Shown: in pieces, positions 1 to 5,087 of the stretch
How positions within the stretch are numbered: position 1 is the first letter of the stretch
How the letters are laid out: each line of letters begins with the position of its first letter
Origin: Desulfuromonadales bacterium
GTDB taxonomy: Bacteria; Desulfobacterota; Desulfuromonadia; Desulfuromonadales; BM103
Length of the DNA stretch: 5,087 nt
Assembly: GCA_030640215.1 (NCBI GenBank)
Contig: DAOWJU010000275.1
Span: 1-5,087 of the forward strand
Direction: 5' to 3'
Translations under genes and position numbers: made by a program
Notes under the pieces: model-generated
What the model saw: the letters and a program-made list of their open reading frames with translations, nothing else
Told to the model about the DNA's origin: nothing
Database searches by the model: none

Positions 1-627
1 AGGGGTGCTGATGCCGATGATGATATCCGCACCATTATCCTGCATGGCATCGAGGGTTGTTTTACCAGTGGCAACGATTTGCAAAACTTCCGCAATGGGC
101 CTTCAGCCGATCGTGTCTATCCGCACAATATATATATCGATGCTCTCAGACACGCACAGAAACCGGTTATAGCCGCAGTCAATGGACTCGCTTTGGGCAT
201 CGGCACCATCATGCTGTTCCACTGTGATTTTGTCTATGCGGCTCCAGGGACGCGTTTCTCGTTACCCTTTGTCAATCTTGGCCTCTCCCCTGAAGGTGGA
301 ACCAGTTATATCCTGCCGCATCTGATTGGTTATCAGAAAGCTGCTGAACTGATTATGCTGGGCAAGCAGTTTGATGTCGAGCTGGCCGAGCGGATCGGTC
401 TGGTTAACGAAATTGTTTCTGCTGATAAAGTGCTAGAGCATGCATTGGCAACTGCTGAACAGCTGGCGACAAAGTCTCCTGATTCCATCCGCGCGGCCAA
501 AGCTCTACTCAAACGTGGCATGGATGATGCCGTGACCACGGCCATGGCACGGGAACTGGATCTCTTTAACGAGCGGATGGCGGCCCCCGAAGTGCAGGAG
601 GCAATCGCCAGTTTTTTTAAAAAATGA
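1..627 (+). CDS. Enoyl-CoA isomerase-like crotonase-fold protein, 5' end outside the window
   Basis: The frame is open from the first base and ends at TGA 625-627. It gives 208 residues, so roughly 50 N-terminal residues of a typical 255-260 residue crotonase lie upstream; the TTG at 79 is internal. Crotonase landmarks are the first oxyanion-hole segment FTSGNDL (visible residues 21-27), KPVIAAVNGLALGIG (54-68) and the C-terminal helices. The two glutamates used by enoyl-CoA hydratases (rat Glu144 and Glu164) align with Ile70 and Phe90, so both are missing. Instead there is LGLSPEGG (93-100), where Glu98 matches the catalytic glutamate of peroxisomal ECI2/Eci1-type delta3,delta2-enoyl-CoA isomerases. 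The inferred role is moving a cis/trans-3 double bond to trans-2 so that unsaturated acyl-CoA can enter beta-oxidation. It would act in the cytoplasm. A generic 'enoyl-CoA hydratase' label is likely in automatic annotation. Family membership is firm; isomerase activity is inferred from residues only. Confidence 0.85.
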   Translation, partial: RGADADDDIRTIILHGIEGCFTSGNDLQNFRNGPSADRVYPHNIYIDALRHAQKPVIAAVNGLALGIGTIMLFHCDFVYAAPGTRFSLPFVNLGLSPEGGTSYILPHLIGYQKAAELIMLGKQFDVELAERIGLVNEIVSADKVLEHALATAEQLATKSPDSIRAAKALLKRGMDDAVTTAMARELDLFNERMAAPEVQEAIASFFKK

Positions 628-662
628 ACTTGATTGGTTACTGAAGAACATATTGAACAGTA

Positions 663-668
663 GAGGAG
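663..668 (+). promoter_or_regulatory. Ribosome binding site of the thiolase gene
   Basis: GAGGAG lies 5 bases before the ATG at 674. It decides the start: an in-frame TTG at 653 would add seven residues but has no suitable purine-rich site, and the site itself would fall inside that extension. Confidence 0.8.
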
Positions 669-673
669 AAAAA

Positions 674-1849
674 ATGTCGAATGTATATCTTGTAGAAGCG
701 TTACGTACCCCTTTTGGTAGTTTCGGTGGTTCTCTTTCCGATGTCCAGGCCCCGCATTTGGCCGCTCCAGTAATGACGAAATTACTTGAAGCGTCTGGTC
801 TTCCTGGCGATGCGGTTGATCAGGTCATCGCCGGTCAGGTTGTAACCGGTGGTGCTGGCCAGGCGCCGGCTCGACAAGCAATGCGTGCGGCAGGTATCCC
901 TGATAGTGCCGCAGCACTAACTATCAACAAGGTCTGTGGTAGCGGTCTCAAGGCAATTATGCTCGGCGCTGATGCCATTCGCCTCGGTGATTCTGATGTG
1001 GTGATTGCCGGTGGCATGGAGAATATGTCGATGGCTCCTTATGCTTTGCCTGCTGCACGTTACGGGATGCGCATGGGCAACGGTAAGGCGATCGATTTGA
1101 TGGTCTTCGATGCTCTCACCGACCCTTACACCGGACGGCATATGGGCCAGGTGGCCGAGGAACGGGTCAACGCGCATCAACTCTCCCGTGAAGCCCAGGA
1201 TGAGTTCGCTGCTGATTCATACAAACGGGCTCAGAGTTCAATTGAAAAAGGACTATTTAAAGCCGAAATCGTACCGGTGGTCAAATCGACCCGCCGTGGT
1301 GATGTGATCGTCGATCAGGATGAAGAGCCTTCCCAGGTCAATTTTGACAAGTTGAAAAGCCTACGTCCGGTTTTCGCCAAGGACGGTTCGATTACTGCTG
1401 GTAACGCCTCAACAATCAACGATGGTGCCGCATTCTCCTTGTTGGTGAGTGAGGCGGCTGTAGAAAAATACGGCCTCAAACCGAAAGCGCGGCTGGTTTC
1501 TTATGCCACCGGCAGCATGCATCCGGATATGTTCCCTGATGTGCCGGTATTGGCGATGGAGAGGGCTCTTGAAAAGGCGGGTCTCAAAGTTGAAGACATT
1601 GGTCGTTTCGAGATTAATGAAGCTTTTTCCGCAGTCACCATGATCGCCATGAAAGAGCTGAGCCTGGATCGGAACAAGGTCAATGTCAATGGTGGCGCTG
1701 TTGCCATCGGCCATCCGGTTGGCGCCAGTGGTGGTCGTCTGGTCACAACTCTGATCCCAGAGCTACAGCGTAGTGGCGAGCGTTACGGCCTGGCCACTCT
1801 CTGTATCGGCGGCGGTGAAGCGGTCGCGGCAATTTTTGAGAAGTTGTGA
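674..1849 (+). CDS. Acetyl-CoA C-acetyltransferase / 3-ketoacyl-CoA thiolase
   Basis: This 391-residue protein is the normal length for the thiolase II family. It catalyses reversible thiolytic cleavage of 3-ketoacyl-CoA (acetoacetyl-CoA or longer) to acetyl-CoA, the last step of the beta-oxidation spiral, in the cytoplasm. The acyl-accepting cysteine is Cys88 in NKVCGSGLKA (85-94). The other catalytic elements are NEAF at 315-318, His347 in GHPVGASGGR (346-355) and the proton-shuttling Cys377 in CIGGGEA. All are one position off the Zoogloea PhaA numbering (Cys89, Asn316, His348, Cys378), so the protein appears complete and active. The start is the ATG at 674, chosen from the GAGGAG site. 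It follows the isomerase-like gene by 46 bases and precedes hbd by 81 bases, with no convincing terminator between. Pairing with Hbd suggests C4 substrates, but chain-length preference cannot be read from the sequence; thl, atoB or fadA-like names are all possible. Confidence 0.95.
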   Translation: MSNVYLVEALRTPFGSFGGSLSDVQAPHLAAPVMTKLLEASGLPGDAVDQVIAGQVVTGGAGQAPARQAMRAAGIPDSAAALTINKVCGSGLKAIMLGADAIRLGDSDVVIAGGMENMSMAPYALPAARYGMRMGNGKAIDLMVFDALTDPYTGRHMGQVAEERVNAHQLSREAQDEFAADSYKRAQSSIEKGLFKAEIVPVVKSTRRGDVIVDQDEEPSQVNFDKLKSLRPVFAKDGSITAGNASTINDGAAFSLLVSEAAVEKYGLKPKARLVSYATGSMHPDMFPDVPVLAMERALEKAGLKVEDIGRFEINEAFSAVTMIAMKELSLDRNKVNVNGGAVAIGHPVGASGGRLVTTLIPELQRSGERYGLATLCIGGGEAVAAIFEKL

Positions 1850-1902
1850 CCCGAATATCTATGCTCAAAAATGATAAAAACCAATACAAATGCCCTACGG
1901 GT

Positions 1903-1924
1903 TTGACGAAAATAATCAGGAGTG
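1903..1924 (+). repeat. Leader motif copy 1 (before hbd)
   Basis: TTGACGAA (1903-1910) followed by ATCAGGAGTG (1915-1924) precedes hbd. A related arrangement, TTGACGAA then ATCAGGGGTG, recurs at 2785-2810 before the hydratase remnant. The second part carries the ribosome binding site. The similarity may reflect shared leader ancestry or chance; it is short. Confidence 0.4.
1918..1922 (+). promoter_or_regulatory. Ribosome binding site of hbd
   Basis: AGGAG ends 8 bases before the ATG at 1931, a normal spacing. The in-frame GTG at 1922 overlaps this site and cannot use it, and the ATG at 1937 is 14 bases away. The start at 1931 is therefore preferred. Confidence 0.75.
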
Positions 1925-1930
1925 AAGAAG

Positions 1931-2782
1931 ATGGCAATGAATAAAATTATGGTGATTGGTGCTGGCCAGATGGGCGGCGGTATCGCACAGGTTGCAGCAG
2001 AATCTGGTTTACAGGTCGTTCTTAACGATATCAGTCAGGACTTTATCGACAAACGTCTGGCTTTTATCGATAAGCTGCTCAGCAAGAATGTCGCTAAGGG
2101 TCGGATCAGTGAGGAGCATAAGGCTGACACTCTCGCTCGTCTGATCTCTTCTACCGATCTGGCTGATGCTGCTGATGTTGATTTCGTCGTTGAAGCGGCC
2201 TCCGAGAACATGGCGATCAAGGAAAAGATCTTCCGCACTCTCGATGAAGTGGCCCGGCCGGGCGTGATCCTCGCCAGTAATACCTCCTCTCTGCCGATCA
2301 CCGAGATCGCTGCGGTCACCAACCGACCTGAAATGGTTATCGGTATGCACTTTATGAATCCGGTGCCGGTGATGAAGTTGGTTGAGATCATCCGTGGTAT
2401 TGCCACCAGCGATGCCTGCTACCAGGCGGTAGAGGAACTGACTGTACGGATGGGTAAGGCCCCGGTCGAGGTCAACGACTACCCAGGGTTCATCTCCAAC
2501 CGGATTCTGATGCCGATGATCAACGAAGCTATCTACTGCGTTTTTGAAGGCGTTGCAGAACCGGAAGCGATCGATCAGGTTATGAAGTTGGGGATGAACC
2601 ACCCTATGGGACCGCTGACTTTGGCCGATTTCATTGGTCTTGATACCTGTCTGGCGATCATGGAGGTTCTGCACGAAGGCTTTGCCGACAGCAAGTATCG
2701 TCCCTGCCCACTACTGCGCAAGATGGTCAAGGCTGGCTGGCTCGGTAAGAAGAGCGGTAAAGGTTTCTTTAAGTACGCGTAA
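1931..2782 (+). CDS. hbd: 3-hydroxybutyryl-CoA dehydrogenase
   Basis: This 283-residue protein matches clostridial-type Hbd in length and motifs almost throughout. It oxidises (S)-3-hydroxybutyryl-CoA to acetoacetyl-CoA with NAD, or the reverse in butyrate synthesis. The N-terminal Rossmann domain has GAGQMG at 10-15, and Asp33 at the end of beta-2 favours NAD over NADP. Catalytic residues correspond to human HADH with an offset of 18: Ser119 in ASNTSS, His140 in GMHFMNP, Glu152 in KLVEIIRG and Asn190 in GFISNR. The C-terminal dimerisation domain holds [16 protein letters not shown] (223-238) and ends with the usual KSGKGFF (274-280). No indel or missing residue is seen. It sits between the thiolase gene and a truncated hydratase, the expected partners. 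It is a stand-alone dehydrogenase, not part of a FadB/FadJ fusion. Confidence 0.96.
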   Translation: MAMNKIMVIGAGQMGGGIAQVAAESGLQVVLNDISQDFIDKRLAFIDKLLSKNVAKGRISEEHKADTLARLISSTDLADAADVDFVVEAASENMAIKEKIFRTLDEVARPGVILASNTSSLPITEIAAVTNRPEMVIGMHFMNPVPVMKLVEIIRGIATSDACYQAVEELTVRMGKAPVEVNDYPGFISNRILMPMINEAIYCVFEGVAEPEAIDQVMKLGMNHPMGPLTLADFIGLDTCLAIMEVLHEGFADSKYRPCPLLRKMVKAGWLGKKSGKGFFKYA

Positions 2783-2784
2783 CA

Positions 2785-2810
2785 TTGACGAATAAATTTT
2801 ATCAGGGGTG
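2785..2810 (+). repeat. Leader motif copy 2 (before hydratase remnant)
   Basis: TTGACGAA (2785-2792) and ATCAGGGGTG (2801-2810) resemble the hbd leader at 1903-1924, with a longer A/T spacer. The AGGGG here looks like a ribosome binding site that has lost its proper start codon. This suggests the left edge of the hydratase deletion lies just after about 2804-2810. Confidence 0.4.
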
Positions 2811-3047
2811 CAGGCACAGGAACAAATGCTCGAAGCCGCGCAGAAGATGGCGTGGAAAATTGCTGACAAAGGTCCGATTGCGATCAGCTTAAGTAAAGAA
2901 GCGGTCAACAAAGGTCTGGAGATAGATCTCGACAAGGCCTCCGCCTATGAAGCGGAGCTGTTTGGTCTTTGTTTTGCCACTGCCGATTTAAAAGAGGGCA
3001 TGTTGGCTTTTGGGGAGAAACGGGCTGCCGATTTTAAAGGCTGCTGA
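2808..3047 (+). pseudogene. Enoyl-CoA hydratase, C-terminal remnant only
   Basis: The 79 residues match only the C-terminal third of a short-chain enoyl-CoA hydratase (crotonase/PaaF style, usually about 260 residues). The hallmarks are KIADKGPIAISLSKEAVNKG, then AELFGLCFAT, KEGMLAF and EKRAADFKG at the tail. The CoA-binding oxyanion loops and both catalytic glutamates are absent, so the product cannot be a hydratase. An in-frame TAA at 2793-2795 bounds the frame, and hbd ends at 2782, so the missing 180 or so codons are not hidden nearby. The only upstream start is GTG 2808, fused to its own AGGGG site with no spacing; ATG 2826 is an alternative with a weak AGGAA. The gene probably suffered an internal deletion that kept its leader, or the assembly dropped about 540 bases. 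Expression as a stable small protein seems unlikely. The remnant would have supplied the hydration step for the adjacent Hbd and dehydrogenase. Confidence 0.85.
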
Positions 3048-3056
3048 TTGCTTGTT

Positions 3057-3061
3057 AGGAG
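3057..3061 (+). promoter_or_regulatory. Ribosome binding site of the first acyl-CoA dehydrogenase
   Basis: AGGAG stands 6 bases before the ATG at 3068, in the 20-base gap after the hydratase remnant. It confirms the start and shows that the translation signal of this gene is intact despite the frameshifts inside it. Confidence 0.75.
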
Positions 3062-3067
3062 TTAAAT

Positions 3068-4231
3068 ATGAATCTGGAACTGACCGAAGAACAGAAATTA
3101 ATTCAGGATACCGCTCGTGAATTCGCCGCCGCCGAGCTTGAGCCACTGGCGGCTGGCTATGATCGGGGAGAGGACTTACAGCCCTTCTACGATAATCTGA
3201 CAAAACTTGCTGAGCTTGGTTTCATGGGGCTCAATGTCAAAGGAGGAGTACGGCGGTACAGAGGCCGGAGTGGTCGCCTTCAGTGTTGCTCTCACCGAGA
3301 TCGCCCACGCTTGTGCTTCTACGGCAGTCACCGTCTCAGTCAACAACATGGTCTGCGAAGTGATCCAGGCGATTGGCAGTGAAGAACAGAAACAGAAATA
3401 TATTCCTAAAATATGTTCAGGCGAGTATCTGGCTGGAGCCTTCGGTCTAACCGAAACCGGAGCTGGATCTGACCCGGCCGGGATGACCACCACAGCGGTG
3501 CAGGACGGCGACTACTGGGCACTCAACGGCGCGAAAATTTTATCACCAGCGCTCCTTATGCTGGCGTTTTTGTCGTATGGGCAGTGACCGACAAGGCTGC
3601 GCCGAAGGGGAAAGGCATCAGCTGTTTTCTGGTTGAAGCCGGTATCGAGGGATTGATCATCGGCAAGGCGGAAGAGAAGATGGGGCAGCACGCGTCCTCG
3701 ACCAACGAGCTGTTGTTTCAGGACTGCCGGATTCCTCAGGACGCGCTGATGGGACAGATCAACGATGGTTTTCGGATCGCTGTGGCCGAATTGGCCGGTG
3801 GACGGATCGGTGTTGGTTCCCTCGGCCTCGGAATCGGCATGGCGGCTATCGATTATGCCAGCCGTTACGCTCTTGAGCGCAAGCAGTTTAATCAGCCGAT
3901 CGCCAATTTTCAGGCGATTCAGTGGAAGATTGCCGACAGCTATACCGAGCTGGAAGCGGCCCGCCTGCTATTGATGAATGCTGCTTTCAGGAAGGAACAG
4001 GGGCGATCTTTTGCCAAGGAGGCTTCGATGGCCAAGCTGTTTGTTACCGAAGCGGCCAACCGTGCCTGCTATGAAGCGGTGCAGATCCTCGGTGGTTACG
4101 GTTATACGCGTGAGTTTCCAGTGGAGCGTTTTGCCCGGGATGCGCGTGTAACCAGTATCTACGAAGGAACCAGCGAGATCCAACGCTTGATTGTTGCACG
4201 TGAAGTCCTGGGTGGGCTGGCTCAGGGATAA
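3068..4231 (+). pseudogene. Acyl-CoA dehydrogenase with two compensating frameshifts
   Basis: Read across three segments, this is a complete 387-residue flavoprotein of the short/medium-chain acyl-CoA dehydrogenase family, which introduces the trans-2 double bond and passes electrons to ETF. Segment one (3068-3238) gives MNLELTEEQKLIQ to GLNV. An extra A in AAA 3239-3241 moves the frame by +1; with AAG the reading continues as V-KEEYGGTEAG. Segment two (3240-3539) carries the FAD-binding signature [13 protein letters not shown] (residues 123-135) and NGAKI. One T is then missing from the TTTT run 3538-3541; restoring it gives [11 protein letters not shown], and the original frame resumes to TAA 4229-4231. 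The C-terminal domain has [37 protein letters not shown] and the catalytic base Glu366 in [10 protein letters not shown]. As written, translation stops at TGA 3380-3382 after 104 residues. All functional motifs survive, so this is either very recent inactivation or two homopolymer sequencing errors. Substrate chain length is uncertain. Confidence 0.88.
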
Positions 4232-4239
4232 ATAATAAT

Positions 4240-4304
4240 TTGCGCCATTTCCGGCAAAATCGTTAATTGAGGTGGGATCTGGCGCGATTCTTTGCCAGGC
4301 GCAA
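4240..4304 (+). repeat. Nested inverted repeat in the spacer between the two dehydrogenase genes
   Basis: The outer arms TTGCGCC (4240-4246) and GGCGCAA (4298-4304) are perfect reverse complements. Inside them GGCAAAATCG (4253-4262) pairs with CGAT (4285-4288) and TTTGCC (4291-4296), with a two-base bulge. Together they offer 17 base pairs around a 22-base loop. No T-run follows, so it is not a typical intrinsic terminator. It could be an mRNA structure or a protein-binding site. The rest of the 101-bp spacer (4232-4332) holds the ribosome binding site and a weak promoter-like sequence. Confidence 0.5.
4280..4296 (+). promoter_or_regulatory. Near-match to a sigma-54 (-24/-12) promoter
   Basis: TGGCGCG (4280-4286) and TTGCC (4292-4296) resemble the sigma-54 consensus TGGCACG-N4-TTGCW, but there are 11 bases between the GG and GC doublets instead of the required 10. 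As printed it should not work. If one T of the TTT run 4291-4293 were surplus, the spacing would be exact, with transcription starting about 25 bases before the ATG at 4333. Confidence 0.2.
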
Positions 4305-4320
4305 CAACCTATAAAGATAT

Positions 4321-4326
4321 GAGGAG
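4321..4326 (+). promoter_or_regulatory. Ribosome binding site of the second acyl-CoA dehydrogenase
   Basis: GAGGAG is followed by six bases and then the ATG at 4333. It fixes the start of the partial gene that runs off the window. Confidence 0.8.
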
Positions 4327-4332
4327 TAAAAA

Positions 4333-5087
4333 ATGAATTTTCAACTTACTGAAGAACAGAACCTGATTCGTGAAACCGTACGCAGTTTTGCCGAGACGGA
4401 AGTTGCACCGTCAGCCAGGGAGCGCGACGAGCAGGATCGTTTCGATCGCGAGCTGATGTTCGACAAGGTAGCAGAGCTTGGCTTGACCGGCATTGTCTTT
4501 CCAGAAGAGTACGGCGGCGCCGGCGCCGATTACATCAGCTATGCCATTGCTGTTGAGGAACTCTCCCGGGTCTGTGCCTCGACCGGTGTAACCTTGTCGG
4601 CACACCTTTCTCTCGGGGCAAACCCGATCTATATGTTCGGCACCGAGGAACAGAAACAACAATACCTGGTGCCGTTGGCTGAAGGCAGCAAGATGGGAGC
4701 CTTCGGTCTCACCGAGACCTCGGCCGGTTCTGATGCTGGCGGTACCCGGACCACAGCGGTGCTCGACGGTGACGAGTGGGTACTCAATGGTTCGAAGATC
4801 TTTATTACCAACGGCAAGGAAGCCGAAATTTATGTCGTCTTCGCCCGCACCGACAGGGAGGCGAAGAAGCATCACGGCATCAGCGCCTTTATCGTAGAGA
4901 AAGGGACGCCTGGCTTCTCCTTCGGCAAGAAGGAAGAAAAGATGGGTATTCGCTCCTCGCTGACCTACGAGCTGGTCTTTGAAAACTGTCGAATCCCCAA
5001 AGCGAACTTGCTCGGAGAAGAGGGCAAGGGATTCAAGGTTGCCATGAAAACCTTGGATGGCGGCCGTATCGGCATCGCTGCACAGGC
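4333..5087 (+). CDS. Short-chain (butyryl-CoA-type) acyl-CoA dehydrogenase, 3' end outside the window
   Basis: The frame is open from ATG 4333 to the window end, giving 251 complete codons plus two bases, about two thirds of a usual 380-residue acyl-CoA dehydrogenase. The N-terminal helical domain begins [19 protein letters not shown] and includes [11 protein letters not shown] (56-66). The middle beta domain carries the flavin-binding signature [13 protein letters not shown] (122-134), then [13 protein letters not shown] (149-161), [15 protein letters not shown] (181-195) and [12 protein letters not shown] (203-214). The C-terminal domain, including the catalytic glutamate expected near residue 366, lies beyond the window. 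It catalyses FAD-dependent alpha,beta-dehydrogenation of acyl-CoA with ETF as electron acceptor. It is a tandem paralogue of the gene at 3068-4231, and unlike that copy it shows no frameshift in the visible part. It resembles butyryl-CoA dehydrogenase (Bcd), fitting Hbd and thiolase upstream, but the exact substrate is inferred. Confidence 0.93.
   Translation, partial: MNFQLTEEQNLIRETVRSFAETEVAPSARERDEQDRFDRELMFDKVAELGLTGIVFPEEYGGAGADYISYAIAVEELSRVCASTGVTLSAHLSLGANPIYMFGTEEQKQQYLVPLAEGSKMGAFGLTETSAGSDAGGTRTTAVLDGDEWVLNGSKIFITNGKEAEIYVVFARTDREAKKHHGISAFIVEKGTPGFSFGKKEEKMGIRSSLTYELVFENCRIPKANLLGEEGKGFKVAMKTLDGGRIGIAAQ

Noticed and set aside
1850..1930. Possible terminator in the thiolase-hbd spacer (CCCTACGGG)
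   Set aside because: The stem is only three base pairs and no T-run follows; the spacer otherwise holds just the hbd leader.
2009..2674. 221-codon open frame on the - strand opposite hbd
   Set aside because: It is entirely antisense to a well-conserved gene, the translation resembles no family I recognise, and it is explained by codon bias of the + strand.
3239..3248. AAAGGAGGAG as a programmed frameshift stimulator
   Set aside because: In prfB-type +1 shifting the ribosome-binding-like sequence lies upstream of the slip site. Here it sits at or after the slip point and simply encodes K-E-E. A second, opposite shift would also be needed 300 bases later.
3584..3587. GTGA overlap that looks like a stop/start junction coupling two cistrons inside the first dehydrogenase
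   Set aside because: The family sequence ([15 protein letters not shown]) continues in the downstream frame before the GTG, and no ribosome binding site is seen. The overlap is a by-product of the frameshift.
4292..4315. Sigma-70 promoter from TTGCCA and TATAAA before the second dehydrogenase
   Set aside because: The spacer is only 12 bases, far from the usual 16-18.
3487..4766. Short identical stretches shared by the two dehydrogenase genes, such as ACCACAGCGGTGC
   Set aside because: They fall at conserved protein motifs in the same register and are explained by paralogy; there is no sign of a longer exact repeat.
4411..4875. 154-codon open frame on the - strand opposite the second dehydrogenase
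   Set aside because: It is antisense to clear acyl-CoA dehydrogenase coding sequence and has no recognisable motifs; it is a shadow frame.

Overview
The window is a fatty-acid / short-chain acyl-CoA beta-oxidation gene cluster. Every supported gene lies on the + strand and they are closely packed, which looks like one operon. The DNA is of moderate GC. The gene set (isomerase-type crotonase, thiolase, Hbd-type dehydrogenase, hydratase remnant, two tandem acyl-CoA dehydrogenases) and the protein style suggest a bacterium able to oxidise or ferment butyrate or other fatty acids. I lean to an anaerobic deltaproteobacterium of the Desulfuromonas/Geobacter kind, but that is an impression from protein style; no phylogenetic marker is present.

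Layout: (1) 1-627, the 3' part of a crotonase-fold gene that lacks both hydratase glutamates but keeps an isomerase-type glutamate. (2) 674-1849, an intact acetyl-CoA acetyltransferase / 3-ketoacyl-CoA thiolase. (3) 1931-2782, an intact 3-hydroxybutyryl-CoA dehydrogenase (hbd). (4) 2808-3047, only the C-terminal third of a true enoyl-CoA hydratase, placed directly behind a leader that resembles the hbd leader, as if about 180 codons were deleted. (5) 3068-4231, a full-length acyl-CoA dehydrogenase reading broken by two compensating one-base indels, each in a homopolymer run. (6) a 101-bp spacer with a nested inverted repeat and a near-match to a sigma-54 promoter. (7) 4333-5087, the first about 251 residues of a second acyl-CoA dehydrogenase running off the window end.

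Together the genes would cover the four classical steps: acyl-CoA dehydrogenase (FAD), hydratase, 3-hydroxyacyl-CoA dehydrogenase (NAD) and thiolase, plus an isomerase to bring unsaturated acyl-CoAs into the spiral. Electron transfer flavoprotein genes would be expected nearby but are not visible. The main surprise is the cluster of three lesions between about 2800 and 3541, which hit the hydratase and first dehydrogenase while their neighbours are intact. This is either local gene decay or assembly/sequencing error. I found no new biological system, mobile element, CRISPR array or RNA gene.
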